A DNA stretch of 64,000 nt from Methanomicrobium antiquum (GTDB taxonomy: Archaea > Halobacteriota > Methanomicrobia > Methanomicrobiales > Methanomicrobiaceae). Where the stretch lies: contig NZ_CP091092.1 in NCBI RefSeq assembly GCF_029633915.1, positions 1,426,001 to 1,490,000 of the forward strand. The letters are read 5' to 3'. The translations under genes and the position numbers were made by a program. Below are positions 1 through 9,416 of the stretch, piece after piece; position 1 is the stretch's first letter; every line of letters begins with the position of its first letter. Below the pieces are notes generated by a model. That model was not told the origin of the DNA and made no database searches. It saw nothing but the letters and a program-made list of their open reading frames with translations.

Positions 1-1
1 T

Positions 2-790
2 GTTAAAAGTGAATATGAACTTGGTTTAATGATAAAATCAGGAGAAATTCACAGGACTGTTACAGAAGATATTGCACCTGATATGCTTTATGAAGGAATT
101 ACTGAGGCTGAATTTGGAACAGAGCTTTTTAAGGCATTAATATCAGAAGGTCATCAGGGAATTGTCAGATTTGGAATGTTTGACAATGAAATTGTAATGG
201 GGCATATTGGATTTGGTGAAAATTCCATTTATGCCTCATATTTTAATGGAGCAAGCGGAAACTGTGGAATTGGACCTTATGCTCCTGTTCTTGGAAGTTC
301 AAAACGAAAACTAAAGAAAGGTGATTTGGTCTATCTTGATATTGGCTGCGGATATCACGGTTATCAGACAGACAAAACAATGACATATATGTATGGAAAA
401 AGTCTTTCTGAATCTGCAATAGAAATTCACAACAGATGCGTTGATATCCAAAATGAAATTTCATCAATGCTAAAACCGGGAAACATTCCATCACAGATAT
501 ACAATGACATAATAAACAGCCTTGATGATGATTTCAAAAAGAACTTTATGGGATACAAAAATAGAAAAGTCAAATTTTTAGGTCACGGAATCGGACTTTT
601 AATAGATGAAATGCCTGTAATTGCCAAAGGGTTTGATGAACCGCTAAAAGAGAATATGACAATTGCAATTGAGCCAAAACAGGGTATAAGAGGGATTGGA
701 ATGGTAGGAATTGAAAATACATTTATTGTAACAGGGTGCGGCGGCAGGTGTATCACAGGCGACAATCAGGGACTTTTACCAGTATGGTAA
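2..790 (+). CDS. M24 family (Xaa-Pro type) metallopeptidase, 5' truncated by window edge
   Basis: Predicted dinuclear-metal aminopeptidase, probably cytosolic, removing N-terminal residues next to proline. The pita-bread fold ligands are visible in order: Asp in YLDIG, Asp in YQTDKT, His in LGHGIG, Glu in IEPKQG and Glu in GIENTF. The frame is open to the window edge and reads [17 protein letters not shown], typical of the sequence just before the M24 catalytic domain, so the ATG at 29 is probably internal and an N-terminal creatinase-like domain lies outside. Specificity for proline peptides is inferred from family resemblance only. It is followed by over 400 bp without a gene and does not look co-transcribed with the archaellins. 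Confidence 0.85.
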   Translation, partial: VKSEYELGLMIKSGEIHRTVTEDIAPDMLYEGITEAEFGTELFKALISEGHQGIVRFGMFDNEIVMGHIGFGENSIYASYFNGASGNCGIGPYAPVLGSSKRKLKKGDLVYLDIGCGYHGYQTDKTMTYMYGKSLSESAIEIHNRCVDIQNEISSMLKPGNIPSQIYNDIINSLDDDFKKNFMGYKNRKVKFLGHGIGLLIDEMPVIAKGFDEPLKENMTIAIEPKQGIRGIGMVGIENTFIVTGCGGRCITGDNQGLLPVW

Positions 791-1214
791 ATCAGTATGG
801 ATAAAAACTATATTTCAACATTTTATTTTTTTTATATTTTATCCATTGTTGTTTTAAAGATAAAAATTAACTGAGTCTAATAATTTGTATTTTTATTTAT
901 CAAACCAATATTCTTGGAATTTATATCGGTCTGACAATATAAGATTCCTTCAATTTTCTAAGAAATTTTTGCTTCAAACACACATATATATTTTTAAATA
1001 AATGAATTAAGAAATATAAAACTTGACAATTTTATGGAAATTATTTTTCATAATAGGTATAAATATGACAAATAATTCACTGTCTGAAGATGCCAAATGA
1101 ATTAATTTTTTAAAGTATGCCTTTGTTAATAAGTTATGATAGATATTGGAGGGATCCAGTATTCTCTCATATTGGAAATGCTAAGCAAACAAAAATAAAA
1201 TAGGAGGAATTGTA
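791..1214 (+). promoter_or_regulatory. Archaellin upstream region and leader
   Basis: 424 bp, A+T-rich, no convincing ORF. A TATA-like stretch (TATATATTTTTAAATAAA) lies near 985-1003, which would give a leader of roughly 190 nt. Within it CCAGTAT (1156-1162) and ATATTGG (1169-1175) form a 7-bp stem with one G-U pair and a TCTCTC loop, preceded by a spare GGAGGG at 1149-1154. The archaellin ribosome binding site is AGGAGG at 1202-1207. The hairpin could affect archaellin mRNA stability or translation; no experimental support is available here. Confidence 0.4.
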
Positions 1215-1811
1215 ATGCTAAAAATAAATAAAGAAGAAGCTTTTACAGGTCTTGAGGCCGCAATTGTATTAATTGCGTTCGTCGTTGTAGCAGCCGTTTT
1301 CTCATACGTAGTATTGGGAGCCGGTTTCTTCACAACACAGAAGTCTCAGGAAGTTATCTATACAAGTGTAGATCAGGCAAGTTCAAGTGTTGAGATTTTA
1401 GGTGATGTTTATGGTATCGGCGATACTGGCGATCCAGTAACATTTATCGACCAAATCCGTTTCACTGTAGGACTTACAGCAGGTGGAAGTCCGGTTGACT
1501 TCAAGCAGACCACAATCACATATGCTGACAAAACCAATGTTACAAAACTGGAGCGTGAGGCTGATGAAGTACTTGGAGCTCCAGACGCAACAATCACAGA
1601 AGGACACTGGGCTGTAGTTCTTGCAAAGAACAATGCAAGTGCAGATCTGCTTCTTGAAAACCAGGAACAGTTCACAATCAAAGCAAATCCGATTGATGAA
1701 ATTTCCGCAAATCAGGAGTTCACATTAGATCTGCGCCCTGCAGTAGGTACTGCATATTCAATTCAAAGATCTGCACCTGCAAGAATTCTGGGAGTAAACA
1801 CCCTCTACTAA
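1215..1811 (+). CDS. flaB: Archaellin (type IV pilin-like filament protein), copy 1
   Basis: Major filament subunit of the archaellum, 198 aa. It has a short charged leader followed by the class III signal FTGLEAAIVLIAFVVVAAVFSYVVLG, which the prepilin peptidase FlaK/PibD cleaves before Phe and which then forms the filament core helix. Residue -1 is Ala here (NKEEA|FTG), whereas copies 2 and 3 have Gly. The remainder is a beta-rich surface domain ending in SAPARILGVNTLY. The start has a strong AGGAGG at 1202-1207. Copy 2 starts 4 nt after the stop codon, and the first ~100 coding bases after the leader are nearly identical to copy 2. Confidence 0.95.
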   Translation: MLKINKEEAFTGLEAAIVLIAFVVVAAVFSYVVLGAGFFTTQKSQEVIYTSVDQASSSVEILGDVYGIGDTGDPVTFIDQIRFTVGLTAGGSPVDFKQTTITYADKTNVTKLEREADEVLGAPDATITEGHWAVVLAKNNASADLLLENQEQFTIKANPIDEISANQEFTLDLRPAVGTAYSIQRSAPARILGVNTLY

Positions 1812-1815
1812 GGAG

Positions 1816-2448
1816 ATGAAAAGAATGGCAAAATTATTCAAATCAGAAGAAGGTTTTACAGGTCTTGAGGCCGCAATTGTATTGATTGCGTTCGTCGTTG
1901 TAGCAGCCGTTTTCTCATACGTAGTACTCGGAGCCGGTTTCTTCACAACACAGAAATCACAGGAAGTAGTCTACTCAAGTGTTGACATGGCAGCTTCAAG
2001 TCTTGAAGTCTTAGGTGATGTATACGGAAACAGTACTGGTGGCGAAAATGCATACATGGACGGTATCAGATTTGTTGTAGGACTTACAGCAGGAGGAAAC
2101 TCAGTTGACTTCGCAACAACAAACCTCGTGTTTACAAACACCACATCCATCAAAGATCTCAAAAACGCTTCAGCAATCTCGAGTTCATCAACAACTGTAA
2201 CATCAACCCAGACTGAAATTACAGGTGAAGGAGAATACACATGGGGTATTCTTGATATCGCAAACGCTGAACAAAACGATGCATTACTGGAAAACCAGGA
2301 GCAGTTTACAATTTACGCATATCTCTCACCAACAGCTGTAACTGCAAACGAGCGCTTCAGCTTAGAAATTAAACCGCCGATGGGCGCATCATATGCAATT
2401 AAACGCTCTGCACCGCCAAAGATTGAGAAGGTCAACCTTCTTAACTAA
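1816..2448 (+). CDS. flaB: Archaellin, copy 2
   Basis: Second archaellin, 210 aa. After a KRMAKLFKSEEG leader it carries the same class III signal with Gly at -1. The outer domain is rich in Ser/Thr/Asn, with several N-x-S/T sequons that could be N-glycosylated, as is known for other archaellins. AGGAGATG overlaps the start region; an internal ATG at 1825 (MAKLF) is an alternative start. A run of eight T (2452-2459) follows the stop and could terminate or attenuate transcription, allowing copies 1 and 2 to be made in excess over downstream genes. Confidence 0.95.
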   Translation: MKRMAKLFKSEEGFTGLEAAIVLIAFVVVAAVFSYVVLGAGFFTTQKSQEVVYSSVDMAASSLEVLGDVYGNSTGGENAYMDGIRFVVGLTAGGNSVDFATTNLVFTNTTSIKDLKNASAISSSSTTVTSTQTEITGEGEYTWGILDIANAEQNDALLENQEQFTIYAYLSPTAVTANERFSLEIKPPMGASYAIKRSAPPKIEKVNLLN

Positions 2449-2486
2449 TCATTTTTTTTATTTTGACAATTAAAGCAGGACAGAAT

Positions 2487-3113
2487 ATGATCAGATATAA
2501 CAATGATGAAGGATTTACAGGTCTTGAGGCCGCAATCGTCTTGATTGCATTTGTTGTAACAGCGTCTGTTTTTTCATATGTGGTACTTGGTGCAGGTTTC
2601 TTTGCGACACAGAAAACGCAGGAAGTCGTATATACAAGTGTCGGACAGGCATCCTCAAGTGTTGAAATATTAGGAGATGTTTATGGAAACAGTACAACAG
2701 TCGGAGGTGTGGATGCCAAAATTGATGGTATAAGATTTGTAGCAGGTCTTACAGCCGGCGGAAGTCCGGTCGATTTCTCATCGACAACACTCACCTTTGC
2801 AACAGAAAACATAGTAAAAAAGATCAACAACGTAACAGAAATAAACAGTTCATCAAAAAATGTTGTTGTCAGTCAAAGCAGCATTGGTCCTGACGAATGG
2901 GGAATCATTGATATTTCTAACGCAAATGCAGGCCAAAAAGATGCATTACTTGAAGACCAGGAACAGTTCACAATATATGTTCAGTTAAGCAGTGATACAG
3001 AAGTTGGGATGTATGAAGAACTGAGTCTTGAAATAAGGCCTGCAGAAGGTGCATCATATGCAATTAAACGCTCTGCACCACCAAAGATTGATAAAATTAA
3101 TATTCTACATTAA
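2487..3113 (+). CDS. flaB: Archaellin, copy 3
   Basis: Third archaellin. I choose ATG 2487 (MIRYNNDEG|FTGLEAA) over a TTG at 2463: the leader length then matches copies 1 and 2, and AGCAGGA lies just upstream. The hydrophobic core differs slightly (FVVTASVFSY), and the DNA has drifted more from copies 1 and 2 than they have from each other. The C-terminus SAPPKIDKINILH matches copy 2. A T-rich stretch after the stop (3118-3124) suggests another partial terminator. It may be a minor, basal or hook-like subunit as in Methanococcus FlaB3; that role is inferred. Confidence 0.92.
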   Translation: MIRYNNDEGFTGLEAAIVLIAFVVTASVFSYVVLGAGFFATQKTQEVVYTSVGQASSSVEILGDVYGNSTTVGGVDAKIDGIRFVAGLTAGGSPVDFSSTTLTFATENIVKKINNVTEINSSSKNVVVSQSSIGPDEWGIIDISNANAGQKDALLEDQEQFTIYVQLSSDTEVGMYEELSLEIRPAEGASYAIKRSAPPKIDKINILH

Positions 3114-3194
3114 TCTGTTTTTTTAATCACCCATGGAGAAAATCTCCAAAAATTAAATTTTTAAAAAATTATTTTTATAAAGATTGTTTATTTC

Positions 3195-3233
3195 ACTATC
3201 TTTTTATATAATAAAAACCTAATAACTTTAATT
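3195..3233 (+). promoter_or_regulatory. Internal promoter for the archaellum motor genes
   Basis: A TATA-like TTTTTATATAATAAA lies at about 3200-3214, some 25 nt upstream of the ATG at 3234. No Shine-Dalgarno sequence precedes that ATG, which fits a leaderless transcript starting at or near the start codon. With the T-runs after the archaellins this gives the motor genes their own transcription unit. Inferred from sequence only. Confidence 0.45.
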
Positions 3234-4085
3234 ATGGCAATTAACCAGTCGCAGGTTGACCATATTATCAGTACAGCATCTGCTGATGATCCGGAGGTTA
3301 AACTTCAAAACTTACAGGACGAAGTTGATCTTCTGAAAAAATCAGTTAAAAAACTGCTTATTGACTTAAGAGAAAGGCTCAATGAAACTGAAAACCCGTT
3401 CATTGTATCAGCCATTCTGCCACAGAGTGAACTACCTCCTGCACAGAAAAAGGAAGACGAATTAAAAGACAAAGAGCAATTACCAGCGTTACTTGAAGAA
3501 GCAGACGAAATTGATGAAGAAGAAAAATTCAGTGCGACTGAGACTGAAATGCCATCAGATAAAACCGGTCTTGAAAACCCTGCAATATCACAGGGTCTGG
3601 GAATGACCGATAAAAATGCACTCATGCTTCTTAAAAAACAACTGGAAGATATAGAAGACAGTGCATATGAAATTCCAAAGGATACAAAACCAAAAGACCG
3701 TCCAAAACTAAAAAAGCTTCACAAGCTTTTTGAATGGGTAAGCCGGATGGTAAAAAAATATGGTCACGACAGACTCCTTATAATGATTGAGTCTTACCAG
3801 AAAATGGGCTATATTACTGACGATGCCTGCACACAGGTCGAAGAAATATCCAAATTAATGCCTGAATACATAGGCGACCTTCATGAAATAAGCTCTGAAG
3901 AATTTGTAGCAGAACTCTATATATTAAACAGAATATTATCCCCTGAGGATTCATCACTTGACAGGGAAATGATTGAAGTCATGATGGACAAAAAGGAAGG
4001 AGAACAAAATATTACAGCTTTAAAAAGCACAAGCAGTGAAGAAACTTCTGAAGAAGACTGGATTGAGATGCTTGAAAAATTCTGA
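3234..4085 (+). CDS. Archaellum FlaC/FlaD/FlaE-type cytosolic protein
   Basis: 283 aa. Archaellum accessory protein of the cytosolic ring or switch complex that couples chemotaxis (via CheF) to the FlaI motor. Residues ~20-50 form a coiled coil (LQDEVDLLKKSVKKLLIDLRE). A low-complexity acidic linker covers ~70-125. From ~135 the FlaD/E domain follows, with the family block KLHKLFEWVSRMVKKYG, a GYI turn and VAELYILNRILSPED. FlaC and FlaD/E appear merged into one gene, as in other non-Methanococcus euryarchaea. It sits directly before flaG and flaF. Confidence 0.85.
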   Translation: MAINQSQVDHIISTASADDPEVKLQNLQDEVDLLKKSVKKLLIDLRERLNETENPFIVSAILPQSELPPAQKKEDELKDKEQLPALLEEADEIDEEEKFSATETEMPSDKTGLENPAISQGLGMTDKNALMLLKKQLEDIEDSAYEIPKDTKPKDRPKLKKLHKLFEWVSRMVKKYGHDRLLIMIESYQKMGYITDDACTQVEEISKLMPEYIGDLHEISSEEFVAELYILNRILSPEDSSLDREMIEVMMDKKEGEQNITALKSTSSEETSEEDWIEMLEKF

Positions 4086-4100
4086 GAAAAGTAACAGACC

Positions 4101-4607
4101 ATGTCCAGTGAAACATTTGCAACAGCCATATTTCTGATAACCGCAATCGTTGCCGCCGCAGTACTTGTAAATGCATTTTTCCCGATTGTATATCAGGCAA
4201 CCTCAACCTTTACAGAATCCTCAAGCTCAGCAGATGAACGACTACGCACCGACATTCAGATTATCAACACCTACGCAAATGCCGCATCTTCACTTGATGC
4301 AAAAATATGGATAAAAAATACAGGTTCTGCAAGAATAGGTACAAATACATTAAATATGTCTGACGTATTCATAGGAGAAGTCGGAAATTTTGACATCTCA
4401 ACACTGGTTTCCGGCACTCCGGGCGCTAATCAGTGGAGCTATACAATAATTCAGACTGAAGATAACGGTTACTGGGACCCAAGAGAAACACTGCAGATTT
4501 CAGTTAACAGTGATCTTATTCCCTCGACATCAGGAGAATATGTATATTTTAGTCTGTCACTTCCAAACGGAGTCAGCATATCGCAAACATTTACTACGAG
4601 TGGTTAG
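4101..4607 (+). CDS. flaG: Archaellum stator protein FlaG
   Basis: 168 aa with one N-terminal membrane helix (residues ~7-28) and an outer beta-sandwich domain. The line RTDIQIINTYANA followed by IWIKNTGSARI is characteristic of FlaG, a pilin-like protein that with FlaF anchors the archaellum motor to the S-layer. The ATG follows the preceding stop by 15 nt, and the stop codon abuts the next ATG exactly, so translation with the next gene is likely coupled. FlaF and FlaG are easily swapped in annotations; I assign by the TDIxIIN motif. Confidence 0.75.
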   Translation: MSSETFATAIFLITAIVAAAVLVNAFFPIVYQATSTFTESSSSADERLRTDIQIINTYANAASSLDAKIWIKNTGSARIGTNTLNMSDVFIGEVGNFDISTLVSGTPGANQWSYTIIQTEDNGYWDPRETLQISVNSDLIPSTSGEYVYFSLSLPNGVSISQTFTTSG

Positions 4608-5084
4608 ATGGGCAGCGCAACAGTGATAGCAACAGCATTTGCCCTTATCCTGTTAATGATAACAGCATACTTTTTGGTAGCGGCTGTATTAACAACAACA
4701 GAGATTGTGGCATACGCACAGCAGGAAAGATTAGACAAGCAGGAAGAGCGCATGCGAACAAGCATCAATATAAATGCAACATCTGTACAGGCACCGTCAA
4801 TTTTGTATACAGAGATAAAAAATGACGGAAGTGCAGTAATATCAGATTTTAAATATTGGGATGTTTATACTGGAGATAACACCGGCTCACCACCAGTACA
4901 TTACCAGATAGGAGACAATACTGGAGAGTGGAATATTTCATCAATTACTCCTGATATGCTAAACCCCGGTCAGCTGGACCCTCAGGAAATTATGAACATC
5001 TCAATAAAATATCCTGATACAAGACCGGGATGGGTGAAAATTGCAACCCCTAACGGAGTTTTTGCTTCATCATATGTTGAATAA
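4608..5084 (+). CDS. flaF: Archaellum stator protein FlaF
   Basis: 158 aa. N-terminal hydrophobic helix (~8-32), then a polar coil and an outer beta-sandwich with KNDGSAVISDFKYWDVYTG, the FlaF-like N-x-G-x-x-x-x-x-F-x-x-x-D-V pattern. Known FlaF binds the S-layer and is part of the stator. It starts immediately after the flaG stop with no spacer. About 100 nt of A-rich sequence separates it from flaH. Confidence 0.75.
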   Translation: MGSATVIATAFALILLMITAYFLVAAVLTTTEIVAYAQQERLDKQEERMRTSININATSVQAPSILYTEIKNDGSAVISDFKYWDVYTGDNTGSPPVHYQIGDNTGEWNISSITPDMLNPGQLDPQEIMNISIKYPDTRPGWVKIATPNGVFASSYVE

Positions 5085-5182
5085 GAGTCTGCTTTGATAA
5101 CAGTCACAATTACAGAGAATAAATTACAATAAATAAAACAGTAAAGCCCACAGCAAAAAAGAAAGCAAAAATCAGGTGAAAA

Positions 5183-5926
5183 ATGTTTGACGAGGATGAA
5201 AGTTTAGGAAATTTACTGGGCGGAGACGACAGAAAGATTCTTTCCACCGGAAACAATGAAATCGACAAAAAACTTGCCGACGGCCTTCCGCTGGAATCAC
5301 TCACACTTATTGAAGGAGAAAACGACACCGGAAAAAGTGTAATGACCCAGCAGATTATCTGGGGTGCAATGAAAGGCGGCTTTAATGTGGAATTATTCAC
5401 ATCAGAAAGCACATCTAAAAGTTTTATCTCACAGATGGACTCAATGAGTCTTGATATCTCCGATTACTATGCATGGGGCTACCTCAAGATATTTCCGATG
5501 CACACCCTTGGATTTGAATGGGGAGAAAAAGAGATGCAGGGAATATTAAAAAGAATAATTGCAAAAATCCGGGCCAGCAAAGCTGAAGTAATAGTAATTG
5601 ATTCCCTGACACTTTTAACAGAATCAACATCTCAAAGTGATCTTTTGGCATTTCTTACGAACTGTAAAAATCTCGTTGATCACGGAAAAACAATTCTCAT
5701 CACTCTTCACACATACGCATTTGAAGAAGACACACTTGTAAGGATTAGATCAATTTGTGATGCGCACCTTTTCATGAAAAAAGCCCTCGTTGGTGACAAG
5801 TACGTAATGGTTATGGAAGTAATCAAAGTGAGAGGTGCAAGAAAAACTACAGGAAACCTTGTTTCATTCGAGGTTCACCCGGGATACGGCATGAAGATAA
5901 TTCCAATGTCAAGTGCAAGAGTCTGA
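5183..5926 (+). CDS. flaH: Archaellum ATP-binding protein FlaH
   Basis: 247 aa RecA/KaiC-like protein. Walker A is GENDTGKSV (residues ~46-54) and Walker B is VIVIDSLTLL (~137-146). In studied archaea FlaH binds ATP, usually without strong hydrolysis, and forms a ring around FlaI and inside FlaC/D/E. AGGTG precedes the ATG. Its 3' end lies 13 nt before the preferred flaI start. Confidence 0.93.
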   Translation: MFDEDESLGNLLGGDDRKILSTGNNEIDKKLADGLPLESLTLIEGENDTGKSVMTQQIIWGAMKGGFNVELFTSESTSKSFISQMDSMSLDISDYYAWGYLKIFPMHTLGFEWGEKEMQGILKRIIAKIRASKAEVIVIDSLTLLTESTSQSDLLAFLTNCKNLVDHGKTILITLHTYAFEEDTLVRIRSICDAHLFMKKALVGDKYVMVMEVIKVRGARKTTGNLVSFEVHPGYGMKIIPMSSARV

Positions 5927-5939
5927 AAAGGAAAAAATT

Positions 5940-7808
5940 ATGGGTTCACTAAGTGCAAATGTCAATCTTCCGTTTCAGCCTGAAGAGGTTGATCCTGAAG
6001 ATGATATCTATTCCAACTACGAATCATCTGCTCTTTACAGGATGCTTCCTGCAAATGCAAAAGAGTACGTAGCCCAAAGTCCGCATCTCCTTGAGTATTT
6101 ACAGATGTTTCCTGTAAACCTTTATGGAATACCTCTGTTTTTCTCTGAGCTTAAAAGAGATTTAAAAGGAATGGACAATCCAAATATAATCTATCCTGTA
6201 AATGAATTTACATTCATCCATATATTTCCGGACCAGGATGATGTCCGAAATTTCTACATTCCTATTGAACCCTCATTCATGCACTCGGTAGCAGAAGCAA
6301 TGCCTCTTATCGAAAAGAAGCTTATTGACTTAATTGACGTATTAGAAGAAGATCCAATAACAGAAGAAGAAAGAAAGGAAGTTTTAAGAAGGGTCTTAAA
6401 AGAAGTGGTTTACATAAAAAAACCTGAAGAATCAATCGCCTCCCTGACCGGTGAAACTCTCGAAGGCGGTGCTTCTGTCGGAATTAAAGACAAGCTAATC
6501 AAATTTTTAAACACTGATTTTTCTGCCCAGAAAGAAACTGCCGAACTTGCAGGCGCAAATATTGCCCAGACCGATGAAGGAAAAGTAATTCTCACAATGG
6601 CTGAATACCGCTCAATTGAGTACCTTCTTATACGTGACAAGGTAGAAATGGGAATATTAAATCCATTCCTTGCAGACCCGTATAATGAAGATATCACATG
6701 CGATGGTGTAGGGCCGATATTTGTCGAGCATAAAATATTTAACGGACTTAAATCGGCCGTAGAGTTCAGATATTCTGAAGAAATTGACGATTTTGTAATA
6801 AAAATGGCTGAAAGAATCAAACGTCCTATTACATTCAGAAGCCCTATTGTCGATGCCACACTTCCTGACGGTTCACGTATAAACATAGTATATGGAACAG
6901 AAGTTTCAAAACACGGAAGTAATTTTACAATACGTAAATTTGCAGAAGAACCTTCAAGCATTCTTCAGCTTATAGAATGGAAAACCACCGATTATATGGT
7001 TGCCGGATATCTGTGGATATGTATAGAATTTGGAATGTCTCTTTTTATGAGCGGTGAAACTGCAAGTGGAAAAACAACAAGTCTGAATGCGCTTACCACA
7101 TTTATTGCACCTGAAAGCAAAATTGTAACAATTGAAGATACACCGGAACTGACTGTTCCTCATAAAAACTGGACTCGTGAAGTATCAAAGGGAAAAGGAA
7201 AGGGCGAAGGTGAGGGAGGAGAGATAACAATGTTCGATCTCCTAAGATCAGCTCTTCGTCAGCGTCCAAATTACATCCTTGTCGGTGAAATCCGTGGTTC
7301 TGAAGGATCAGTTGCATTTGGTGCCATGCAGACAGGTCACCCTGTAATGAGCACATTTCACGCATCATCTGTAGAAAAACTTATCCAGCGTCTCTGTAGT
7401 GAGCCGATAAATATTCCGCTGACACATGTGGATAACTTAAATCTTGTAATTATCCAAAGTGCTGTTAGAAGACCTTCCGGTGGCACTGTAAGACGCATGT
7501 TAAGCATCAATGAGCTTGTAGGATATGATCCTGAGACAAAGGGTTTTTCATTTGTTGGAATATTTGTATGGAATCCGATAACAGATGAATTTGATTTCCC
7601 CGGACGAGGAAGCAGTTACCTTCTTGAATCAAAGATTGCAACTCTTCTTGGTGTGCCGGACAATAAGAAATCTGAGATGTATTTTGAGGTTGAAAAAAGG
7701 GCAAAAATTCTCCAAAGGCTTCATAAAGCAGGTTATATGGGATTTTGGGATCTTTACCATATGATTACGAAGGTTAAAAAACAGGGTCTTTTAAAAATTG
7801 AATTTTAG
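5940..7808 (+). CDS. flaI: Archaellum motor ATPase FlaI
   Basis: Type II/IV secretion-type hexameric ATPase that powers archaellum assembly and rotation; 622 aa from the ATG at 5940, chosen because AAAAGGAAA lies upstream. A GTG at 5913 overlapping flaH is the alternative. Walker A is SGETASGKTTS, the Asp box is TIEDTPEL, and Walker B is YILVGEIRG, followed by the His-box region MQTGHPVMSTFHAS. A Gly/Lys-rich loop (SKGKGKGEGEGGE) sits between the Asp box and Walker B. It follows flaH and precedes its membrane partner FlaJ. Confidence 0.95.
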   Translation: MGSLSANVNLPFQPEEVDPEDDIYSNYESSALYRMLPANAKEYVAQSPHLLEYLQMFPVNLYGIPLFFSELKRDLKGMDNPNIIYPVNEFTFIHIFPDQDDVRNFYIPIEPSFMHSVAEAMPLIEKKLIDLIDVLEEDPITEEERKEVLRRVLKEVVYIKKPEESIASLTGETLEGGASVGIKDKLIKFLNTDFSAQKETAELAGANIAQTDEGKVILTMAEYRSIEYLLIRDKVEMGILNPFLADPYNEDITCDGVGPIFVEHKIFNGLKSAVEFRYSEEIDDFVIKMAERIKRPITFRSPIVDATLPDGSRINIVYGTEVSKHGSNFTIRKFAEEPSSILQLIEWKTTDYMVAGYLWICIEFGMSLFMSGETASGKTTSLNALTTFIAPESKIVTIEDTPELTVPHKNWTREVSKGKGKGEGEGGEITMFDLLRSALRQRPNYILVGEIRGSEGSVAFGAMQTGHPVMSTFHASSVEKLIQRLCSEPINIPLTHVDNLNLVIIQSAVRRPSGGTVRRMLSINELVGYDPETKGFSFVGIFVWNPITDEFDFPGRGSSYLLESKIATLLGVPDNKKSEMYFEVEKRAKILQRLHKAGYMGFWDLYHMITKVKKQGLLKIEF

Positions 7809-7817
7809 GCGCATCTT

Positions 7818-9416
7818 ATGTTTGAATCAAAGTTAAAGGAGTTAAGAGAGAAAAACGGAGGTAAACTTCCCTTTGAAGACTCCGTAAAAGAGATCAAAAA
7901 CAGACTTCTTGATATTGAGGAGAACAAAAAGATGGGCAATGATCTCTTGTTCATGATAACTTACATGGCCGCAATTACAAATGCCAACGTCTCAAGACCT
8001 GAAATTTTTGCCTACACTGCCGAAAGAAGAGAATACATTCCGACAAAGTATATGAAAAGAGTTGAATGCTTTGTCAAAAGGTGGAATTACAGTTATTCCG
8101 AAGGTTTAAGAATTGTTGCAGACAGGGTAAGAAACCCTCTTGTTGAAAGTTTATTAAACCGTTTTGGAAATTCAATTGAATCAGGTGTTCCGGATGAGGA
8201 ATTCCTTACTGAAGAGCTTGGAACTATTCGAAATGTTTACAGAAACAATTTTGAACAGGGAATAGAGATGCTAAAAAAATGGGGTGATGCATATATCGCT
8301 CTTATGCTTTCAGCAACAATTGTAAGCATCATCATCATGGTATCTGTTGCTATTTATGCACCTGATGATCTTGACTCAACACTTAACTCATCTTACTTTT
8401 TGACAATTGGTGTTTCAGCATTTGGTATTATAACAATGTACAAATCAATACCTGATGACCAGAAATGCCATAATCTGCCCTATGGAGGAAGTTATGAGCA
8501 GAATCTTATCAGAAAGTTTGAAAGGGTGCTGTTGCCTATTGCATTTTTAGTCTCAGTCATATTATTTATTGCAGGCATTAATTTTGGATTAATATGCCTT
8601 TTATTTGGGATACTTTTAGCACCGCTTGCAATATTTGGCTGGCGTGATGACAATAACATTATTGTTCGTGATGAGGATTTTACAGTATTTATCCGCGGTC
8701 TTGGTTCAATTATGGGAGGAATGGGAATGACAATCACACCTGCCATAGCAAAGGTTGACAGAAAATCCCTTCATGTTCTTGGAAAATACATCGATTCAGT
8801 ATACTCCAAGATGAATATTGGTCTTGATGAAGCTTTAGTGTGGAAAAAATTTGTAGGTGACACCGGAAGCAATCTAATCTACAAATACCTTGGAATTTTC
8901 AGGGATTCAATAGAACTTGGTGCAGATCCGGCTGAAGTATCACATATTGTAAGTACTTCCATGCTTGAACAGACACTCCTTCGGCAGAAAAGAGAAATGC
9001 TTGGAATGGGTTTTATTGTTCTCTTAATACCAATGCATGTAGCAATGATTGGAATTTTTGTATTCCTTTTTTATATTCTTCTTAAAATGGCACATGCTAT
9101 TGAAAGTGTGATGGCTACTTTTGAAGATACTGCGGCGGCACTTAGTTCAAGTACAACCTCTGTCGGAGGATCGATGATGGGAACAATTAACATTTTTGCT
9201 AATTTCCCTGAGGATAAAATGCAGATGTTTTTGATAATATCTGTATTGATAATTACAGTGGCAAATGTCATTGCCGGAAAAATAGTAAAAGGCGGAGACC
9301 GATATATGTTTTATGTATTTGGAAGCATTTTATTTATTCTGTCAGGATTAATGTATATTATTGGTCCGGTTTTTGTTGACATAATGTTTACCATTCCAGG
9401 TTTTGAGGCGATATAA
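7818..9416 (+). CDS. flaJ: Archaellum membrane platform protein FlaJ
   Basis: 532 aa polytopic membrane protein, homologous to type II secretion F/TadC proteins, that holds the FlaI motor. Hydrophobic segments cluster near residues ~155-200, ~230-275, ~395-425 and ~475-530, separated by the two large cytosolic T2SSF domains. The basic loops expected to contact FlaI are present. The stop codon overlaps the ATG of the next gene by one base, so the next protein is translationally coupled to the motor platform. Confidence 0.93.
   Translation: MFESKLKELREKNGGKLPFEDSVKEIKNRLLDIEENKKMGNDLLFMITYMAAITNANVSRPEIFAYTAERREYIPTKYMKRVECFVKRWNYSYSEGLRIVADRVRNPLVESLLNRFGNSIESGVPDEEFLTEELGTIRNVYRNNFEQGIEMLKKWGDAYIALMLSATIVSIIIMVSVAIYAPDDLDSTLNSSYFLTIGVSAFGIITMYKSIPDDQKCHNLPYGGSYEQNLIRKFERVLLPIAFLVSVILFIAGINFGLICLLFGILLAPLAIFGWRDDNNIIVRDEDFTVFIRGLGSIMGGMGMTITPAIAKVDRKSLHVLGKYIDSVYSKMNIGLDEALVWKKFVGDTGSNLIYKYLGIFRDSIELGADPAEVSHIVSTSMLEQTLLRQKREMLGMGFIVLLIPMHVAMIGIFVFLFYILLKMAHAIESVMATFEDTAAALSSSTTSVGGSMMGTINIFANFPEDKMQMFLIISVLIITVANVIAGKIVKGGDRYMFYVFGSILFILSGLMYIIGPVFVDIMFTIPGFEAI

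Noticed and set aside
1188-1208. Tiny leader peptide MLSKQK before archaellin
   Set aside because: Only six codons, no ribosome binding site directly before it, no supporting pattern.
6410-6961. 183-codon minus-strand frame inside flaI
   Set aside because: Shadow of a conserved ATPase coding region.
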